A stretch of 64,000 nt of DNA from Pantoea endophytica (GTDB taxonomy: Bacteria > Pseudomonadota > Gammaproteobacteria > Enterobacterales > Enterobacteriaceae): NCBI RefSeq assembly GCF_002858935.1, contig NZ_PJRT01000002.1:310001-374000 (forward strand). The letters are read 5' to 3'. Under the pieces are notes generated by a model. The model did no database searches. It saw only the letters and a program-made list of their open reading frames with translations, and was not told the origin of the DNA. Of this stretch, positions 49,015 through 58,123 are shown piece after piece (the first letter of the stretch is position 1; each line of letters starts with the position of its first letter). Both the position numbers and the translations under genes were made by a program.

Positions 49015-50544
49015 TTAATGCACTTCCGTTGCGGGACCAAACACAGAATAGTCTGGCAAATTGACGTTTTGATAAGGTTCCCAGCCACCGCCCAGCGCTT
49101 TATATAACGCCACTAAATCAAGTGCACTTTGCATCCGCGCCTGTGTCGATTGCGCTTTAGCTTGCGCCAGTTGTCGCTGCGCATCTAATACATCGAGGAA
49201 GGTGGAAATACCCTGACGATAACTGTCGCTGGCCAAATCAAATGCACGTTGCAGTGCGCCGGTGGTTTCATCCAGCGCTATAACCTGCTGCTGATCGGCG
49301 CGATAACTGACCAACGCGTTCTCCACATCCTGCAGCGCAGTTAATACCGTTTGCCGATAATCGAGCGCCGCGCTGGCTTGCTGCGCGCGCGCCAGTTTTA
49401 CGCTGGAGACTAAACGGCCGCCCTGAAAAATTGGAATCGACAGCGACGGACCAACGCTGAAGAAGTGGCTGCTCCAGTCATCCAGATAGCTGGCATCGGT
49501 ATTTCGCACGCCCAGTTGCCCGGTGAGCGACAAGCTGGGGAACAGCTCGGCAACGGATACGCCAATATTCGCGGTCTGCGCATGCAGCGTGGCTTCAGCC
49601 TGGCGAATATCCGGACGTCGGCGCGCCAGCGTTGACGGAATGCCCACCGGCACCAATTTCGGCAAATCAGGCAGCGGTTTTTTGTTCATCAATTCGTTAT
49701 CCAGTGCGCCCGGTGTTTTACCCAGCAGCACCGCCAAACCGTTCATCGCCTGCAACTGCTGCGCCTGATATTGCGGCAGCTGCGCATTCAGCGAGGCTAA
49801 TTGCGCGCGGGCATTTTCCACATCCGTGGTCGGCGCTAAGCCGTTTTGCTGCTGGCTCTTTGTCAGTTCCCAGGTTTGCTGCGCGACCTCAATTTGCTGC
49901 TGCAAGGTCGCCAGCACCGCCTGCGAACCGCGCAATTGCAGATAGGCGCGCGCCACTTCGGCTTCCAGCGAGACCAGCGCATCGTTGCGTTGCTCAATGG
50001 CCGCCTGCTGCTGAGCATCCGCGGCTTCCATCTGGCGGCGTACTTTGCCCCATAGATCCAGCTCCCAGCTGGCGTCAAAGCTGCCCTGATACAGGGTGAC
50101 GGAATGGTCTAAACCGTTGAGCTGGCTGGCGACATCGCTATCAACCTGGTCATAAACGCCGTTGGATTTCAGCAAGCCTTTTAAACCGAGCTGCTGACGG
50201 GTCACTTTTGCCGAGCCGTTAAGCGAAGGGAATAACCCACCGCGCGCCTGCGCCAGCTGCTCACGCGCCCCGGCAATACGCAGCACCGATTGTTGCAGCG
50301 TTAAGTTGCCGGCAATAGCGCGCTCAATCAGGCTATCAAGCTGCGGATCGTTAAAGCTTTTCCACCACAGCGGATTGGTCGCTGCCGCCAGCGGCTTAGA
50401 CGCTTGCTGTGAAGGCAAATCATGGTAACCGCCCGGCGTGTGCGCCTGCGGCGGCTGATAATCAGGTCCTACGGCGCATCCGGCCAGCAACAGTGACAGC
50501 GCCAGCAACGTCAGTGACGGCGTAGAGCGCGAAAACTTACTCAT
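49015..50544 (-). CDS. Outer-membrane factor lipoprotein of a tripartite efflux system (NodT/OprM type)
   Basis: 509 residues from ATG 50544. Lipobox LLAGC (Cys23); two OEP repeats form the TolC-like barrel-tunnel. GCAVGPDYQPP, NPLWWKSFNDPQLDSLI, DASWELDLWGKVRR, ARRRPDIRQAEA and QGISTFLDVLDAQRQL are typical of the NodT family. The gene begins two bases after the stop of the MFS pump gene, so it is translationally coupled. It gives this EmrAB-type pump its own exit duct instead of TolC. Confidence 0.94.
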   Translation of the reverse strand: MSKFSRSTPSLTLLALSLLLAGCAVGPDYQPPQAHTPGGYHDLPSQQASKPLAAATNPLWWKSFNDPQLDSLIERAIAGNLTLQQSVLRIAGAREQLAQARGGLFPSLNGSAKVTRQQLGLKGLLKSNGVYDQVDSDVASQLNGLDHSVTLYQGSFDASWELDLWGKVRRQMEAADAQQQAAIEQRNDALVSLEAEVARAYLQLRGSQAVLATLQQQIEVAQQTWELTKSQQQNGLAPTTDVENARAQLASLNAQLPQYQAQQLQAMNGLAVLLGKTPGALDNELMNKKPLPDLPKLVPVGIPSTLARRRPDIRQAEATLHAQTANIGVSVAELFPSLSLTGQLGVRNTDASYLDDWSSHFFSVGPSLSIPIFQGGRLVSSVKLARAQQASAALDYRQTVLTALQDVENALVSYRADQQQVIALDETTGALQRAFDLASDSYRQGISTFLDVLDAQRQLAQAKAQSTQARMQSALDLVALYKALGGGWEPYQNVNLPDYSVFGPATEVH

Positions 50545-50545
50545 T

Positions 50546-52114
50546 TTAATGTGCTCCTGCACTGCCTTCGCTCTTGATCGGCGAAAGCAACCAACAAAAT
50601 GGAATCAATAGCAACGCCACGATACTCAGGCCCGTAAATACGTCGATGTACGCCAGAATACGGGCCTGCGCGATCATCTCCTGGTAGAGCTGCCCGCTCG
50701 CCAGCACCAGCGGATCGCCCACTGCGGTGGTGAAATTACGGATCGAATCAGCCCAATGCTGCAGCGTGAGATTGTAAGGCTCATTGAGCGGCGACATGTT
50801 GTGCACCATGTTGGCCGATCGCGTCTGCATGCGTTCGGTAATGCCCGCCGTCGACAGCGAAATTCCGATCGAACCCGCGACGTTACGGAACATGGTGAAC
50901 AGCGCCGACGCATCGGCGTTTAATCGCTGCGGCACGGTGATGAACGCAATGGTGGTCAGCGGCACAAACAGGAAGCCAAGGCCAATCGACTGCGCGCTGC
51001 GCATTAACACCAGCGTGGTGAAATCAACGTTGGGCGTAAGCCGGGTGGAATAGAAGAAGGCGCTGGCAAGGCAGGTGAAGCCGAATGCGATAATGTAGCG
51101 CGTTTGCACAATCGGCATCAGCTTCAGCACGATGGGTATCGTCAGCACAATCAATATTGCGCCGGGCGACAGCACCAGCCCCGACCAGGTTGCGGTGTAA
51201 CCGAGATCCTGCTGCGCCAGTTGGGGAAGTACCACCGAACTGCCGTACAAAATCATCGCCATGCCCGCCATCAGCAAGCCCGCCACCCAGAAGTTACGAT
51301 CCTTCATTACGCTAAGATCGACCACCGGTTTGCGTGCATACAGCAGCCAATAAATGGCGCCGATAATGCCGATCACCGCCAGCATGGCGAACAGGCGAAT
51401 GAAGTGCGAGGCAAACCAATCTTCATCTTCGCCACGATCGAGGAACACCTGCAAACAGCCAAGTCCCAGCGTGATCAGGCTGATGCCAATGTAGTCGATC
51501 TTCAGGCGGCCTTTATCCCACTTGCGCTCCCACGGCGGATCTTCCAGCAGCTGGTAAATTGCCATTACCGTCAAAATACCGACTGGAATATTAATGAAGA
51601 ACACCCAGCGCCAGCTGTAGTTGTCGGTGATCCAGCCGCCCAGCGTCGGACCAATCACCGGCGCGACGATAATCGCAATCGACGATAGACCAAAGGCTTT
51701 GCCGCGATCTTCCGCTTTGAAGTAATCGAGCAGCACCGATTGCTGTACCGGCTGCAATCCGCCGCCAAAAAAGCCCTGCAGGATGCGGAACAGAATGATC
51801 TGCCACAGCTCCGTTGCGATGCCGCACAGGAAGGAGCAGATGGTGAACATCACGATGCAAATCAGGAAGAACTGCTTGCGGCCAAAAAGGCGGCTGAAGA
51901 ACGCCGAAATGGGCAACACGATGCCGTTCGCCACCAGATAAGAGGTTAAAACCCAGGTCGATTCGTCGTAGCTGGAGGAGAGCGAACCGGCAATGTGTGG
52001 CAGCGCGACGTTGACGATGGTGGTGTCGAGGATCTCCATAAACACCGCCAGCGTCACCGTAATGGCGACCAGCCACGGATTGCTGGCCGGACGCCAGCTT
52101 TCGCTCGCACTCAT
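50546..52114 (-). CDS. DHA2-family MFS efflux transporter (EmrB-like)
   Basis: 522-residue, 14-helix drug:H+ antiporter. N-terminal LDTTIVNVALPHIAGSL (motif D1 of DHA2), LFGRKQ loop (motif A), RILQGFFGGGLQP (motif B), PVIGPTLGGWI (motif C). It pairs with the membrane-fusion protein upstream, whose stop it overlaps by four bases (ATGA). The likely substrates are hydrophobic uncouplers or drugs, but not predictable. Confidence 0.94.
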   Translation of the reverse strand: MSASESWRPASNPWLVAITVTLAVFMEILDTTIVNVALPHIAGSLSSSYDESTWVLTSYLVANGIVLPISAFFSRLFGRKQFFLICIVMFTICSFLCGIATELWQIILFRILQGFFGGGLQPVQQSVLLDYFKAEDRGKAFGLSSIAIIVAPVIGPTLGGWITDNYSWRWVFFINIPVGILTVMAIYQLLEDPPWERKWDKGRLKIDYIGISLITLGLGCLQVFLDRGEDEDWFASHFIRLFAMLAVIGIIGAIYWLLYARKPVVDLSVMKDRNFWVAGLLMAGMAMILYGSSVVLPQLAQQDLGYTATWSGLVLSPGAILIVLTIPIVLKLMPIVQTRYIIAFGFTCLASAFFYSTRLTPNVDFTTLVLMRSAQSIGLGFLFVPLTTIAFITVPQRLNADASALFTMFRNVAGSIGISLSTAGITERMQTRSANMVHNMSPLNEPYNLTLQHWADSIRNFTTAVGDPLVLASGQLYQEMIAQARILAYIDVFTGLSIVALLLIPFCWLLSPIKSEGSAGAH

Positions 52115-53238
52115 TCCACTGTGACCTTCGGCTCAACCGACAAGCCCAGCGGCAGCGGATGATTGGGATCCAATCCTTTATCGATAACGATTTTCACCGG
52201 CACGCGCTGCACGATTTTCACGTAGTTGCCGGTGGCGTTTTCCGCCGGGAAGGTGGAGAAACGGGAACCTGATCCCATCTGCACGCTATCCACATGTCCT
52301 TCCAGCTTCATATCCGGCCAGGCATCGACACTGATTTCCACTTTATTACCCGGCTTCATGCGCGCCAGCTGTGACTCTTTGAAATTGGCATTAATCCAGA
52401 TTTCAGGCGAAACCAGCGAGAACAGCGCGCTGCCAGCCTGAACCAGCGTGCCGAGTTGCACGTTACGCTTGGTGACAAAGCCATCGTAAGGTGCGCGAAC
52501 CTGGGTATATGAGAGATTCAATTCGGCGGTGTTGAGCTGCGCCTGCGCCTGCTCAACCTGCTGCTCACGCGCTTCCACATTGGTTTCCTGCTGGCGGATT
52601 TGCAGCTTCACCTGAGAAGCCACTTCAACCTGCGCCTTAGCGCTTTGCAGTTGCGCTTCAGCCGAACGCAATTGCGCGGCGGCAGTATCAATATTGCGCT
52701 GTGAAGTGGCACGCGGATCAACACCGCGCTGGCGACGATAATCGGCCTGGGCGTTAAGCAAATTGGCCTGCGCTTTGGCCTGATCGGCGAGAGCTTGATC
52801 GCGCTGTGCCGGATACTGCACGCGGGACAAGGCTAACTGCGCCTGCGCCTGATGCAGCTGCGCCTGCGCCAAGCCAAGCTGGGCTTTGGCCTGATCGCGC
52901 TGCGCTTCACTGTCGCGCGCATCGATCTCCACCAGCAAATCGCCCTGCTTCACGCGCTGGTTATCATGCACCAGCAGCTTGACCACATATCCGGCTGCTT
53001 TCGGCGCGATGGTCACCGCATTGCCTTCGGTAAAGGCATCATCCGTGCTTTCGATATTGCGCGTGGTGAGCCAAAACCATAATCCCACCACGATCATAAT
53101 CACCACCACAATGGCGAGAAAAATCAGTGGTTTCTTTCCGGGACGTTTACGTTCTGGTTCGTTGTTATCTTGATGGGTATTGGCGGTTTTTTGCGGATCC
53201 TGCTGATCGCGTTCAGACGGTTGATTCTGGTTTTCCAT
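52111..53238 (-). CDS. Membrane-fusion protein, HlyD/EmrA type
   Basis: 375 residues. Hydrophilic cytosolic tail of about 36 residues, one transmembrane segment (about 37-57, PLIFLAIVVVIMIVVGLWFW), lipoyl half-motif TIAPKAAGYV, long alpha-helical hairpin rich in Ala-Gln-Ala repeats (about 110-225), then LSYTQVRAPYDGFV and beta-barrel. It bridges the pump and the outer-membrane factor. First gene of the three-gene operon. No MarR-type regulator is adjacent. Confidence 0.94.
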   Translation of the reverse strand: MENQNQPSERDQQDPQKTANTHQDNNEPERKRPGKKPLIFLAIVVVIMIVVGLWFWLTTRNIESTDDAFTEGNAVTIAPKAAGYVVKLLVHDNQRVKQGDLLVEIDARDSEAQRDQAKAQLGLAQAQLHQAQAQLALSRVQYPAQRDQALADQAKAQANLLNAQADYRRQRGVDPRATSQRNIDTAAAQLRSAEAQLQSAKAQVEVASQVKLQIRQQETNVEAREQQVEQAQAQLNTAELNLSYTQVRAPYDGFVTKRNVQLGTLVQAGSALFSLVSPEIWINANFKESQLARMKPGNKVEISVDAWPDMKLEGHVDSVQMGSGSRFSTFPAENATGNYVKIVQRVPVKIVIDKGLDPNHPLPLGLSVEPKVTVE

Positions 53239-53353
53239 AATTTTTCATCGTAGGCAGTTGTCCCGATTCCCGGGCAAAAACGGTCAACATAACCTTAGAT
53301 GGGAAATTGACAAATGCCAATGCAACTTTACACAAGCCGACATTGGCACGGTG

Positions 53354-54463
53354 CTAACGCATGAGGTGTAACAGCAGCCATCCGCCTAACATCGACCAGG
53401 CCAGCATCGGGATGGAAAACAAGTGGAAACGCCACCAAACGCGCGCGTCCTGCGCCATCCGCAAGGCAATCAGGTTGGCGAGCGAACCCGGCAATAAGCC
53501 AAATCCGCCGATATTCACCGCCCACGCCAGCACCTCCGACGGTGGCACTTTCTGCAAAAGCAGAATGGTGGCGGGAACGTTACTAATGAATTGCGACAAG
53601 CCAATCGCCAGCAAATAGATTCCGCCCTCGCCTAGCTGACCGATAGCGGCAAAGTGAGGCTGCAGCCAGGACAAATGCATCAACAGGAAGACATCGATAA
53701 ACATCGCCACGAACACCAGCAGCAAACTCCAGTCGATGCTGATCAACACGCTGCGCGCCATGATCAGGAAACAGGCCGCCACCAGCAGCAGCGCCCAGCC
53801 GGTCATTTTCAGCTCGAGCGCGACGATAAATACGATATACAGCAGCACGCTAATCGTGAACAACGGTTTGCGCCACGCCTGAGTTTCACTCTGCTCATGC
53901 TTTTGGATCGCGCGCGCCGGGAAACTCCACCAGGTTAACGCCATCAGCGAAAGCAGTAAAAATGCCGCCAGCGGCGCCATCTGCGCAATGAAACCGGGCA
54001 CGCTAAGCGTGCCGTGACTCCACAGCAGAATGTTTTGCGGGTTACCAACCGGCGTCAGTAAGGAACCCGCGTTCACTGCCAAGGCTTCGAAAATGATCAG
54101 GCGCGAAATGGGCAGCCGCGAGAATTTACGCAGCGTCAGCGTCAGCGGCACCAGAATAAACAGCGCAACATCGTTGGTGAGAAAAGTGGAGAGCAACGCG
54201 GCGGCGCACACCATGAATAACGCCAATGCGCGTTCATGCTGAAAACGCTGAATCAGACGTGCGCCGAGCACATCAAAATAGCCGCTGTTTTCCAGCCCCT
54301 TGGTCAGCACCAGTAAGCCGGTGAGCGTCATGATGGTATGCCAGTCCACAGCGGAAGGCAGTTGCGACCAGCGGAAATTCGCCAGCGGCAACATTATCAC
54401 ACCCAACAGCAACAACAAATGCAAAATACGATCGCGCATAAAAGAACGAAGCAGATTGGGCAT
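53354..54463 (-). CDS. ybiR: YbiR, anion transporter-family membrane protein
   Basis: 369 residues (E. coli 372), ArsB/NhaD-like superfamily with about ten helices. Conserved: DWHTIMTLTGLLVLTKGLE, LSTFLTNDVALFILVPLT, NAGSLLTPVGNPQNILLW and the mirrored FISNVPATILLLQ...GSLANLIALR. The two N-P-x-N/NVP-type repeats suggest Na+ or anion coupling; no substrate is established. It lies 20 bp downstream of mntR, as in E. coli. Confidence 0.92.
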   Translation of the reverse strand: MPNLLRSFMRDRILHLLLLLGVIMLPLANFRWSQLPSAVDWHTIMTLTGLLVLTKGLENSGYFDVLGARLIQRFQHERALALFMVCAAALLSTFLTNDVALFILVPLTLTLRKFSRLPISRLIIFEALAVNAGSLLTPVGNPQNILLWSHGTLSVPGFIAQMAPLAAFLLLSLMALTWWSFPARAIQKHEQSETQAWRKPLFTISVLLYIVFIVALELKMTGWALLLVAACFLIMARSVLISIDWSLLLVFVAMFIDVFLLMHLSWLQPHFAAIGQLGEGGIYLLAIGLSQFISNVPATILLLQKVPPSEVLAWAVNIGGFGLLPGSLANLIALRMAQDARVWWRFHLFSIPMLAWSMLGGWLLLHLMR

Positions 54464-54483
54464 GATGGCGGAAGGCCTTGTAG

Positions 54484-54942
54484 TTAGCGATTCTCGTAGA
54501 ATTTCTGGAACACGGCCAGAGTTTCATCACTGACGTGATGCTCCAGGCCTTCTGAATCACGGCGCGCGGTTTCCGGGCTAACGCCCAGCGCCAACAGGAA
54601 AGTTTCAACAATATGATGGCGGACGCGGCTCGCTTCAGCCAGCTTCTCGCCTTCGGCGGTGAGGAATACACCGCGATAAGGCACTTGCTCAACCAAGCCG
54701 GTGGTGCCAAGACGCTTTAACATTTTCGCCACTGTCGGCTGGGAAACCCCCAAACGTGCAGCCATATCCACCTGACGCGCTTCGCCAAATTCACGAATCA
54801 AATCAGAAATTAATTCAACGTAGTCATCGATCAGCTCACGACGATGCGCCTCGCGCACCTGACGAAATCCTTCGACATGCTCCTCTATCTCTTTTAGCGG
54901 GCCCTGGGGCATGTTGGTGGCGATTTTTGCACGACGACTCAT
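54484..54942 (-). CDS. mntR: Manganese transport regulator MntR
   Basis: 152-residue DtxR-family repressor (E. coli 155). Winged helix [20 protein letters not shown]; metal ligands in the later helices ([23 protein letters not shown]). It represses mntH and mntS when Mn2+ is plentiful. It reads away from a MntR-type operator at 55055 in the intergenic region shared with the MntS-like gene. Confidence 0.96.
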   Translation of the reverse strand: MSRRAKIATNMPQGPLKEIEEHVEGFRQVREAHRRELIDDYVELISDLIREFGEARQVDMAARLGVSQPTVAKMLKRLGTTGLVEQVPYRGVFLTAEGEKLAEASRVRHHIVETFLLALGVSPETARRDSEGLEHHVSDETLAVFQKFYENR

Positions 54943-55054
54943 CTAACTTCCTCTTTATTATCTGCCGCACTTTACCTGCGGTGCGGGCTGGCTGCGCCCA
55001 TTGTAAACCAGGCACAAATAAGCACAAATTTTTCCTAAATAGTGTTGGCTAAAG

Positions 55055-55074
55055 AGTATAGCCAGTGCTATCTT
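55055..55074 (+). promoter_or_regulatory. MntR operator
   Basis: AGTATAGC-CAGT-GCTATCTT. It matches the enterobacterial MntR box (AACATAGC-N4-GCTATGTT) with the inner ATAGC-N4-GCTAT palindrome intact. It is 70 bp before the MntS-like gene and 113 bp before mntR on the other strand. Confidence 0.75.
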
Positions 55075-55143
55075 TGTTGATAATGTAAGCGAATAGCTTA
55101 TAAAGGCTACAAAGAAATGTCGTCATTCACTCGGGAGGTGAAC

Positions 55144-55338
55144 ATGACTACCATGAAAAACTGCCTCGACTGTGGCAAATGTTTCCAGGCTGAACAAAGC
55201 AAACCGGCTTTTGAGCTGAAATCGCTGCTGTGCCTGTTGACCCGCTCGCCGTTTGCGCTGCGCTTGATGCTGATTGAAAAGCTCACCGGCAAACAGCTGG
55301 TTGAACGTCCGTGCCCAAAACTAATCTGGCGCGGCTAA
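55144..55338 (+). CDS. mntS: MntS-like small protein with N-terminal cysteine cluster
   Basis: 64 residues. The core LLTRSPFALRLMLIEKLTGKQ aligns with E. coli MntS FSHSPFKVRLMLLSMLCD, and the gene is in the mntS place, divergent from mntR and behind an MntR box. MntS raises available Mn2+ in E. coli by inhibiting export. Unlike the 42-residue E. coli protein it has a 24-residue front with C7-x2-C10-x2-C13 (NCLDCGKCF) plus Cys30 and Cys57. ATG 55144 follows GGAGGTGAAC; the ATG at 55117 has no ribosome-binding site. The symbol is given by homology and position. Confidence 0.72.
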   Translation: MTTMKNCLDCGKCFQAEQSKPAFELKSLLCLLTRSPFALRLMLIEKLTGKQLVERPCPKLIWRG

Positions 55339-55364
55339 CGTTCCTGACGCATACAAATTCCAAT

Positions 55365-55389
55365 AAAGCCCGCTCATGTAGCGGGCTTT
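55365..55389 (+). terminator. Terminator after the MntS-like gene
   Basis: AAAGCCCGCT / AGCGGGCTTT stem with CATGT loop and a T-rich tail. Confidence 0.8.
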
Positions 55390-55426
55390 GTGTTTCTGGC
55401 GGCAGGTAAATCGTTAATCGCGCCCA

Positions 55427-55453
55427 TAAAAAAACGGTCCCGAAGGACCGTTT
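55427..55453 (-). terminator. ompX terminator
   Basis: Minus strand: AAACGGTCC / GGACCGTTT stem with TTCG loop, then poly-T. Confidence 0.9.
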
Positions 55454-55479
55454 ATTGTGCAACTGGTCTAAGCAAGAAC

Positions 55480-55992
55480 TTAGAAGCTGTAACCTACGCC
55501 AGCAATCCAGGTGCCAACGTCAACGTTGCGGATACGGCTCTGCTCGTAACCCACGTCAACGGCGATGTTTTCGATTGGGTTGAACTGCATGCCCGCACCG
55601 TAAGAGAAACCGTAGTCGCTTGAATCAGACTTAGAACGTACTGAATTGTCGTTCTGCTGGTATTTACCGTAGCCCACACCAACAACACCGTAGATGCTCG
55701 CCCAGTCGTTCAGACGGTAAGCAGGACCACCGGTGATGCCGTAGTACTGAGCTTTGTTATAAGCGCCAGCATCAGTACGATCTTTTTCGGTATAGGTGAA
55801 AGAACCGATCCAACCCAGTGGGTTAGTACCGTCTTCGTAACGATATTTCAGGTTGAAGCCGTTTGCTTTGTTAGCAACGCCTTGATAATCGCTCTGAGCG
55901 TAACCACCGGTAACGGTGCTTTGTGCCATGGCAGAACCTGCAGAAACTGCAAGTACACAAGCCAATGCTGAAAGACATGCAATTTTTTTCAT
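55480..55992 (-). CDS. ompX: Outer-membrane protein OmpX
   Basis: 170-residue eight-stranded beta-barrel (E. coli 171). Signal peptide MKKIACLSALACVLAVSAG with cleavage at MAQ, mature start QSTVTGGYAQSD, and the C-terminal Phe in GVGYSF needed for Bam insertion. Several loops (NDNSVRSKSD) are exposed. The ATG at 55992 follows GAGGTGGTT. In enterobacteria it is a target of CyaR and MicA sRNAs. E. coli eptC (ybiP), normally between ompX and mntS, is missing. Confidence 0.97.
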   Translation of the reverse strand: MKKIACLSALACVLAVSAGSAMAQSTVTGGYAQSDYQGVANKANGFNLKYRYEDGTNPLGWIGSFTYTEKDRTDAGAYNKAQYYGITGGPAYRLNDWASIYGVVGVGYGKYQQNDNSVRSKSDSSDYGFSYGAGMQFNPIENIAVDVGYEQSRIRNVDVGTWIAGVGYSF

Positions 55993-56316
55993 AACCACCT
56001 CAAATGTGAATATACTTCTCTCCTGACAACGCTTTAAATATAACAAAAAACAGCAAGAAACTCTGCCCGCATTTTGTTGTCTAACAGATTGTTTGGTGTA
56101 ACAGAAAGTTAATGAAGTTTCCTATGTCATTCATTTTACTTATAAAAAGCATCATATTCCTGCAACATAAATAACGATCACAAAAAATGCCTTTAAGTAA
56201 ATTCCTAAACTAACCTGACGTTTCTTTACGGAAATGGCACTAAAAATGGCCAAATTCTGACCTGTCAGCGCGTTTTATTTCCCCGATTCGCGTCTCCTTA
56301 TTTGCCTGAGATTCCA

Positions 56317-56344
56317 TTACACTGAGCGCTTGTTGCTCTACTGT
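56317..56344 (+). promoter_or_regulatory. Candidate rhtA promoter
   Basis: TTACAC, 16-bp spacer, TACTGT. The ompX-rhtA divergent gap (55993-56371, 379 bp) is A+T-rich, holds no gene, and must also contain the ompX promoter, which I could not fix. Confidence 0.4.
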
Positions 56345-56371
56345 TAATAAATAAAAGGAATGGATTACAGG

Positions 56372-57280
56372 ATGTCTGCCCCTCTGACGACCAAAAATAT
56401 GGCCCCGGTGTTGTTCCCTATTGCTGTGCTGCTGATTGCCATGCTCTCACTACAGGGCGGCGCTTCACTGGCAAAATCGATGTTTTCCACCGTTGGCGCC
56501 ACCGGCATTACCGCGCTGCGTCTTGGTCTTGGCACCCTGATTCTCTGCATTATCTTTAAACCCTGGCGTTTGCGCTTCACGCGCGAGCAGCGCAAACCGC
56601 TGCTGATGTACGGCTTGGCGCTGGGCTGCATGAACTATCTCTTCTATTTAGCGATTCGCACCGTGCCGCTGGGCGTTGCCGTCGGATTGGAGTTTTTGGG
56701 TCCGCTGACTTTGGCGTTGATCGGCGCGCGTCGTCCGCTTGATTTTCTTTGGGTGTTGCTGGCGGTGGCGGGTTTGTGGTTCCTGTTGCCCATCGGTGAA
56801 GGGATGAGTCATATCGATCCGCTCGGTGCGTTGCTGGCGGTAGGCGCGGGTGCCTGCTGGGCGGTGTACATCCTTGCAGGACAGCGTGCCGGCGCGGAGC
56901 ATGGTCCGGCGACGGTGGCGATGGGTTCGCTAATTGCCTCGGTGATTTTTGTGCCGCTCGGCCTGACCTTTGCCGCGCCGGGCATCTGGCATTGGGAAGT
57001 ATTGCCGCTGGCACTGCTGATCGCCCTGCTCTCCAGCGCCATTCCCTATTCTTTAGAGATGATGGCGCTGACACGACTGCCGGCACGCATTTTTGGTACC
57101 TTAATGAGTCTGGAACCGGCGATGGCGGCGTTATCAGGCATGTTATTCCTGGGCGAGCTATTGACGCTGAAGCAGTGGATTGCGCTGCTGGCGATCATCA
57201 TCGCCTCGGCCGGTTCAACGCTCACCATGAAACAAAAAAGCGCAAAAATAAGCGAAGTCGACATTACGCATCCGCAATAA
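56372..57280 (+). CDS. rhtA: Threonine/homoserine exporter RhtA
   Basis: 302-residue DMT-family transporter with ten helices and two EamA repeats (E. coli 295). LQGGASLAKSMF, FKPWRLRFTREQR, NYLFYLAIRTVPLG, GACWAVYILAGQRAGAEHGP and the end SSAIPYSLEMMALTRLP...GTLMSLEPA are typical. Starts at ATG 56372 or the ATG at 56360, which is immediately after AAGGA; the former gives better spacing and family match. Confidence 0.95.
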   Translation: MSAPLTTKNMAPVLFPIAVLLIAMLSLQGGASLAKSMFSTVGATGITALRLGLGTLILCIIFKPWRLRFTREQRKPLLMYGLALGCMNYLFYLAIRTVPLGVAVGLEFLGPLTLALIGARRPLDFLWVLLAVAGLWFLLPIGEGMSHIDPLGALLAVGAGACWAVYILAGQRAGAEHGPATVAMGSLIASVIFVPLGLTFAAPGIWHWEVLPLALLIALLSSAIPYSLEMMALTRLPARIFGTLMSLEPAMAALSGMLFLGELLTLKQWIALLAIIIASAGSTLTMKQKSAKISEVDITHPQ

Positions 57281-57521
57281 ATATTCAATAATTCAGCCTG
57301 CTGCGCGGCAGGCTAAATATAGAAGCATTCTCATTATCATTTTTAACGCGGTATTAAGATTTTTCCGTTATTATTTTGCAACACGTTTAATAAATAATTA
57401 ACATACCTCACAAGCATCTGTTTTAACTGAAATAATCGTCAAGATGCACAATCCCTGAGCAATATTAAGGTTTATCTATTCCTGTCATTGATTTAATCAA
57501 CCCTGCAAGTTAAAAAACTGC

Positions 57522-57530
57522 TGCTATACT
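57522..57530 (+). promoter_or_regulatory. dps promoter -10 region
   Basis: TGCTATACT, an extended -10 of the sigma-70/sigma-S type, with no good -35 at 17 bp. dps is RpoS- and OxyR-controlled in E. coli. A start near 57537 leaves about 40 nt leader. The rest of 57281-57577 has no other recognisable feature. Confidence 0.6.
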
Positions 57531-57577
57531 TATTTCCGTGCTTGATTAGGACAACCATCAATAAGAGGACATTAATG

Positions 57578-58081
57578 ATGAGTACCGCAAAACTGGTTAA
57601 AACTAAATCGTCTGATCTGATTTACACCCGTAATGACGTCGCTGACAGCGATAAAAAAGCGACCATCGAGGTGCTCAACCGTCTGGTAGTGGAGTTTATT
57701 GACCTGTCGCTGATCACCAAGCAGGCGCACTGGAACATGCGTGGCGCCAACTTTATTGGCGTACATGAGATGCTGGATGGTTTCCGTACCGCCATTACCG
57801 ATCACCAGGACACTATCGCTGAACGTGTAGTTCAGCTAGGCGGCGTGGCGCTGGGTACCACTCAGATCGTCAACGATAAAACACCACTGAAAAGCTATCC
57901 GTTGAACATTCACAGCGTGCAGGATCACCTGAAAGCGCTGGCCGATCGCTATGCGATTGTGGCGAATGACACGCGTAAAGCTATCACTGAAGTCAGCGAT
58001 GAAGATACCGCTGACATCTTCACTGCGGCATCGCGCGATCTGGATAAATTCCTGTGGTTTATCGAATCGAATATTGAATAA
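57578..58081 (+). CDS. dps: DNA protection during starvation protein Dps
   Basis: 167-residue ferritin-like dodecameric protein (E. coli 167). Lys-rich N-terminal tail [10 protein letters not shown] binds DNA; ferroxidase residues in [21 protein letters not shown]-type block (His, Asp, Glu) are intact. It binds DNA and oxidises Fe2+ with H2O2. The ATG at 57575 one codon earlier is possible; MSTAK is the family start. A strong terminator follows. Confidence 0.98.
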   Translation: MSTAKLVKTKSSDLIYTRNDVADSDKKATIEVLNRLVVEFIDLSLITKQAHWNMRGANFIGVHEMLDGFRTAITDHQDTIAERVVQLGGVALGTTQIVNDKTPLKSYPLNIHSVQDHLKALADRYAIVANDTRKAITEVSDEDTADIFTAASRDLDKFLWFIESNIE

Positions 58082-58099
58082 ATTTCAGTGTTATAACGA

Positions 58100-58123
58100 A
58101 GGCGGGTTATCCCGCCTTTTTTT
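58100..58123 (+). terminator. dps terminator
   Basis: AGGCGGG / CCCGCCT stem, TTAT loop, poly-T. Confidence 0.92.

Noticed and set aside
48196-53238. Genomic island with attachment sites
   Set aside because: No integrase, tRNA, transposase or direct repeats at the borders; only locus content and an A+T-rich gap suggest transfer.
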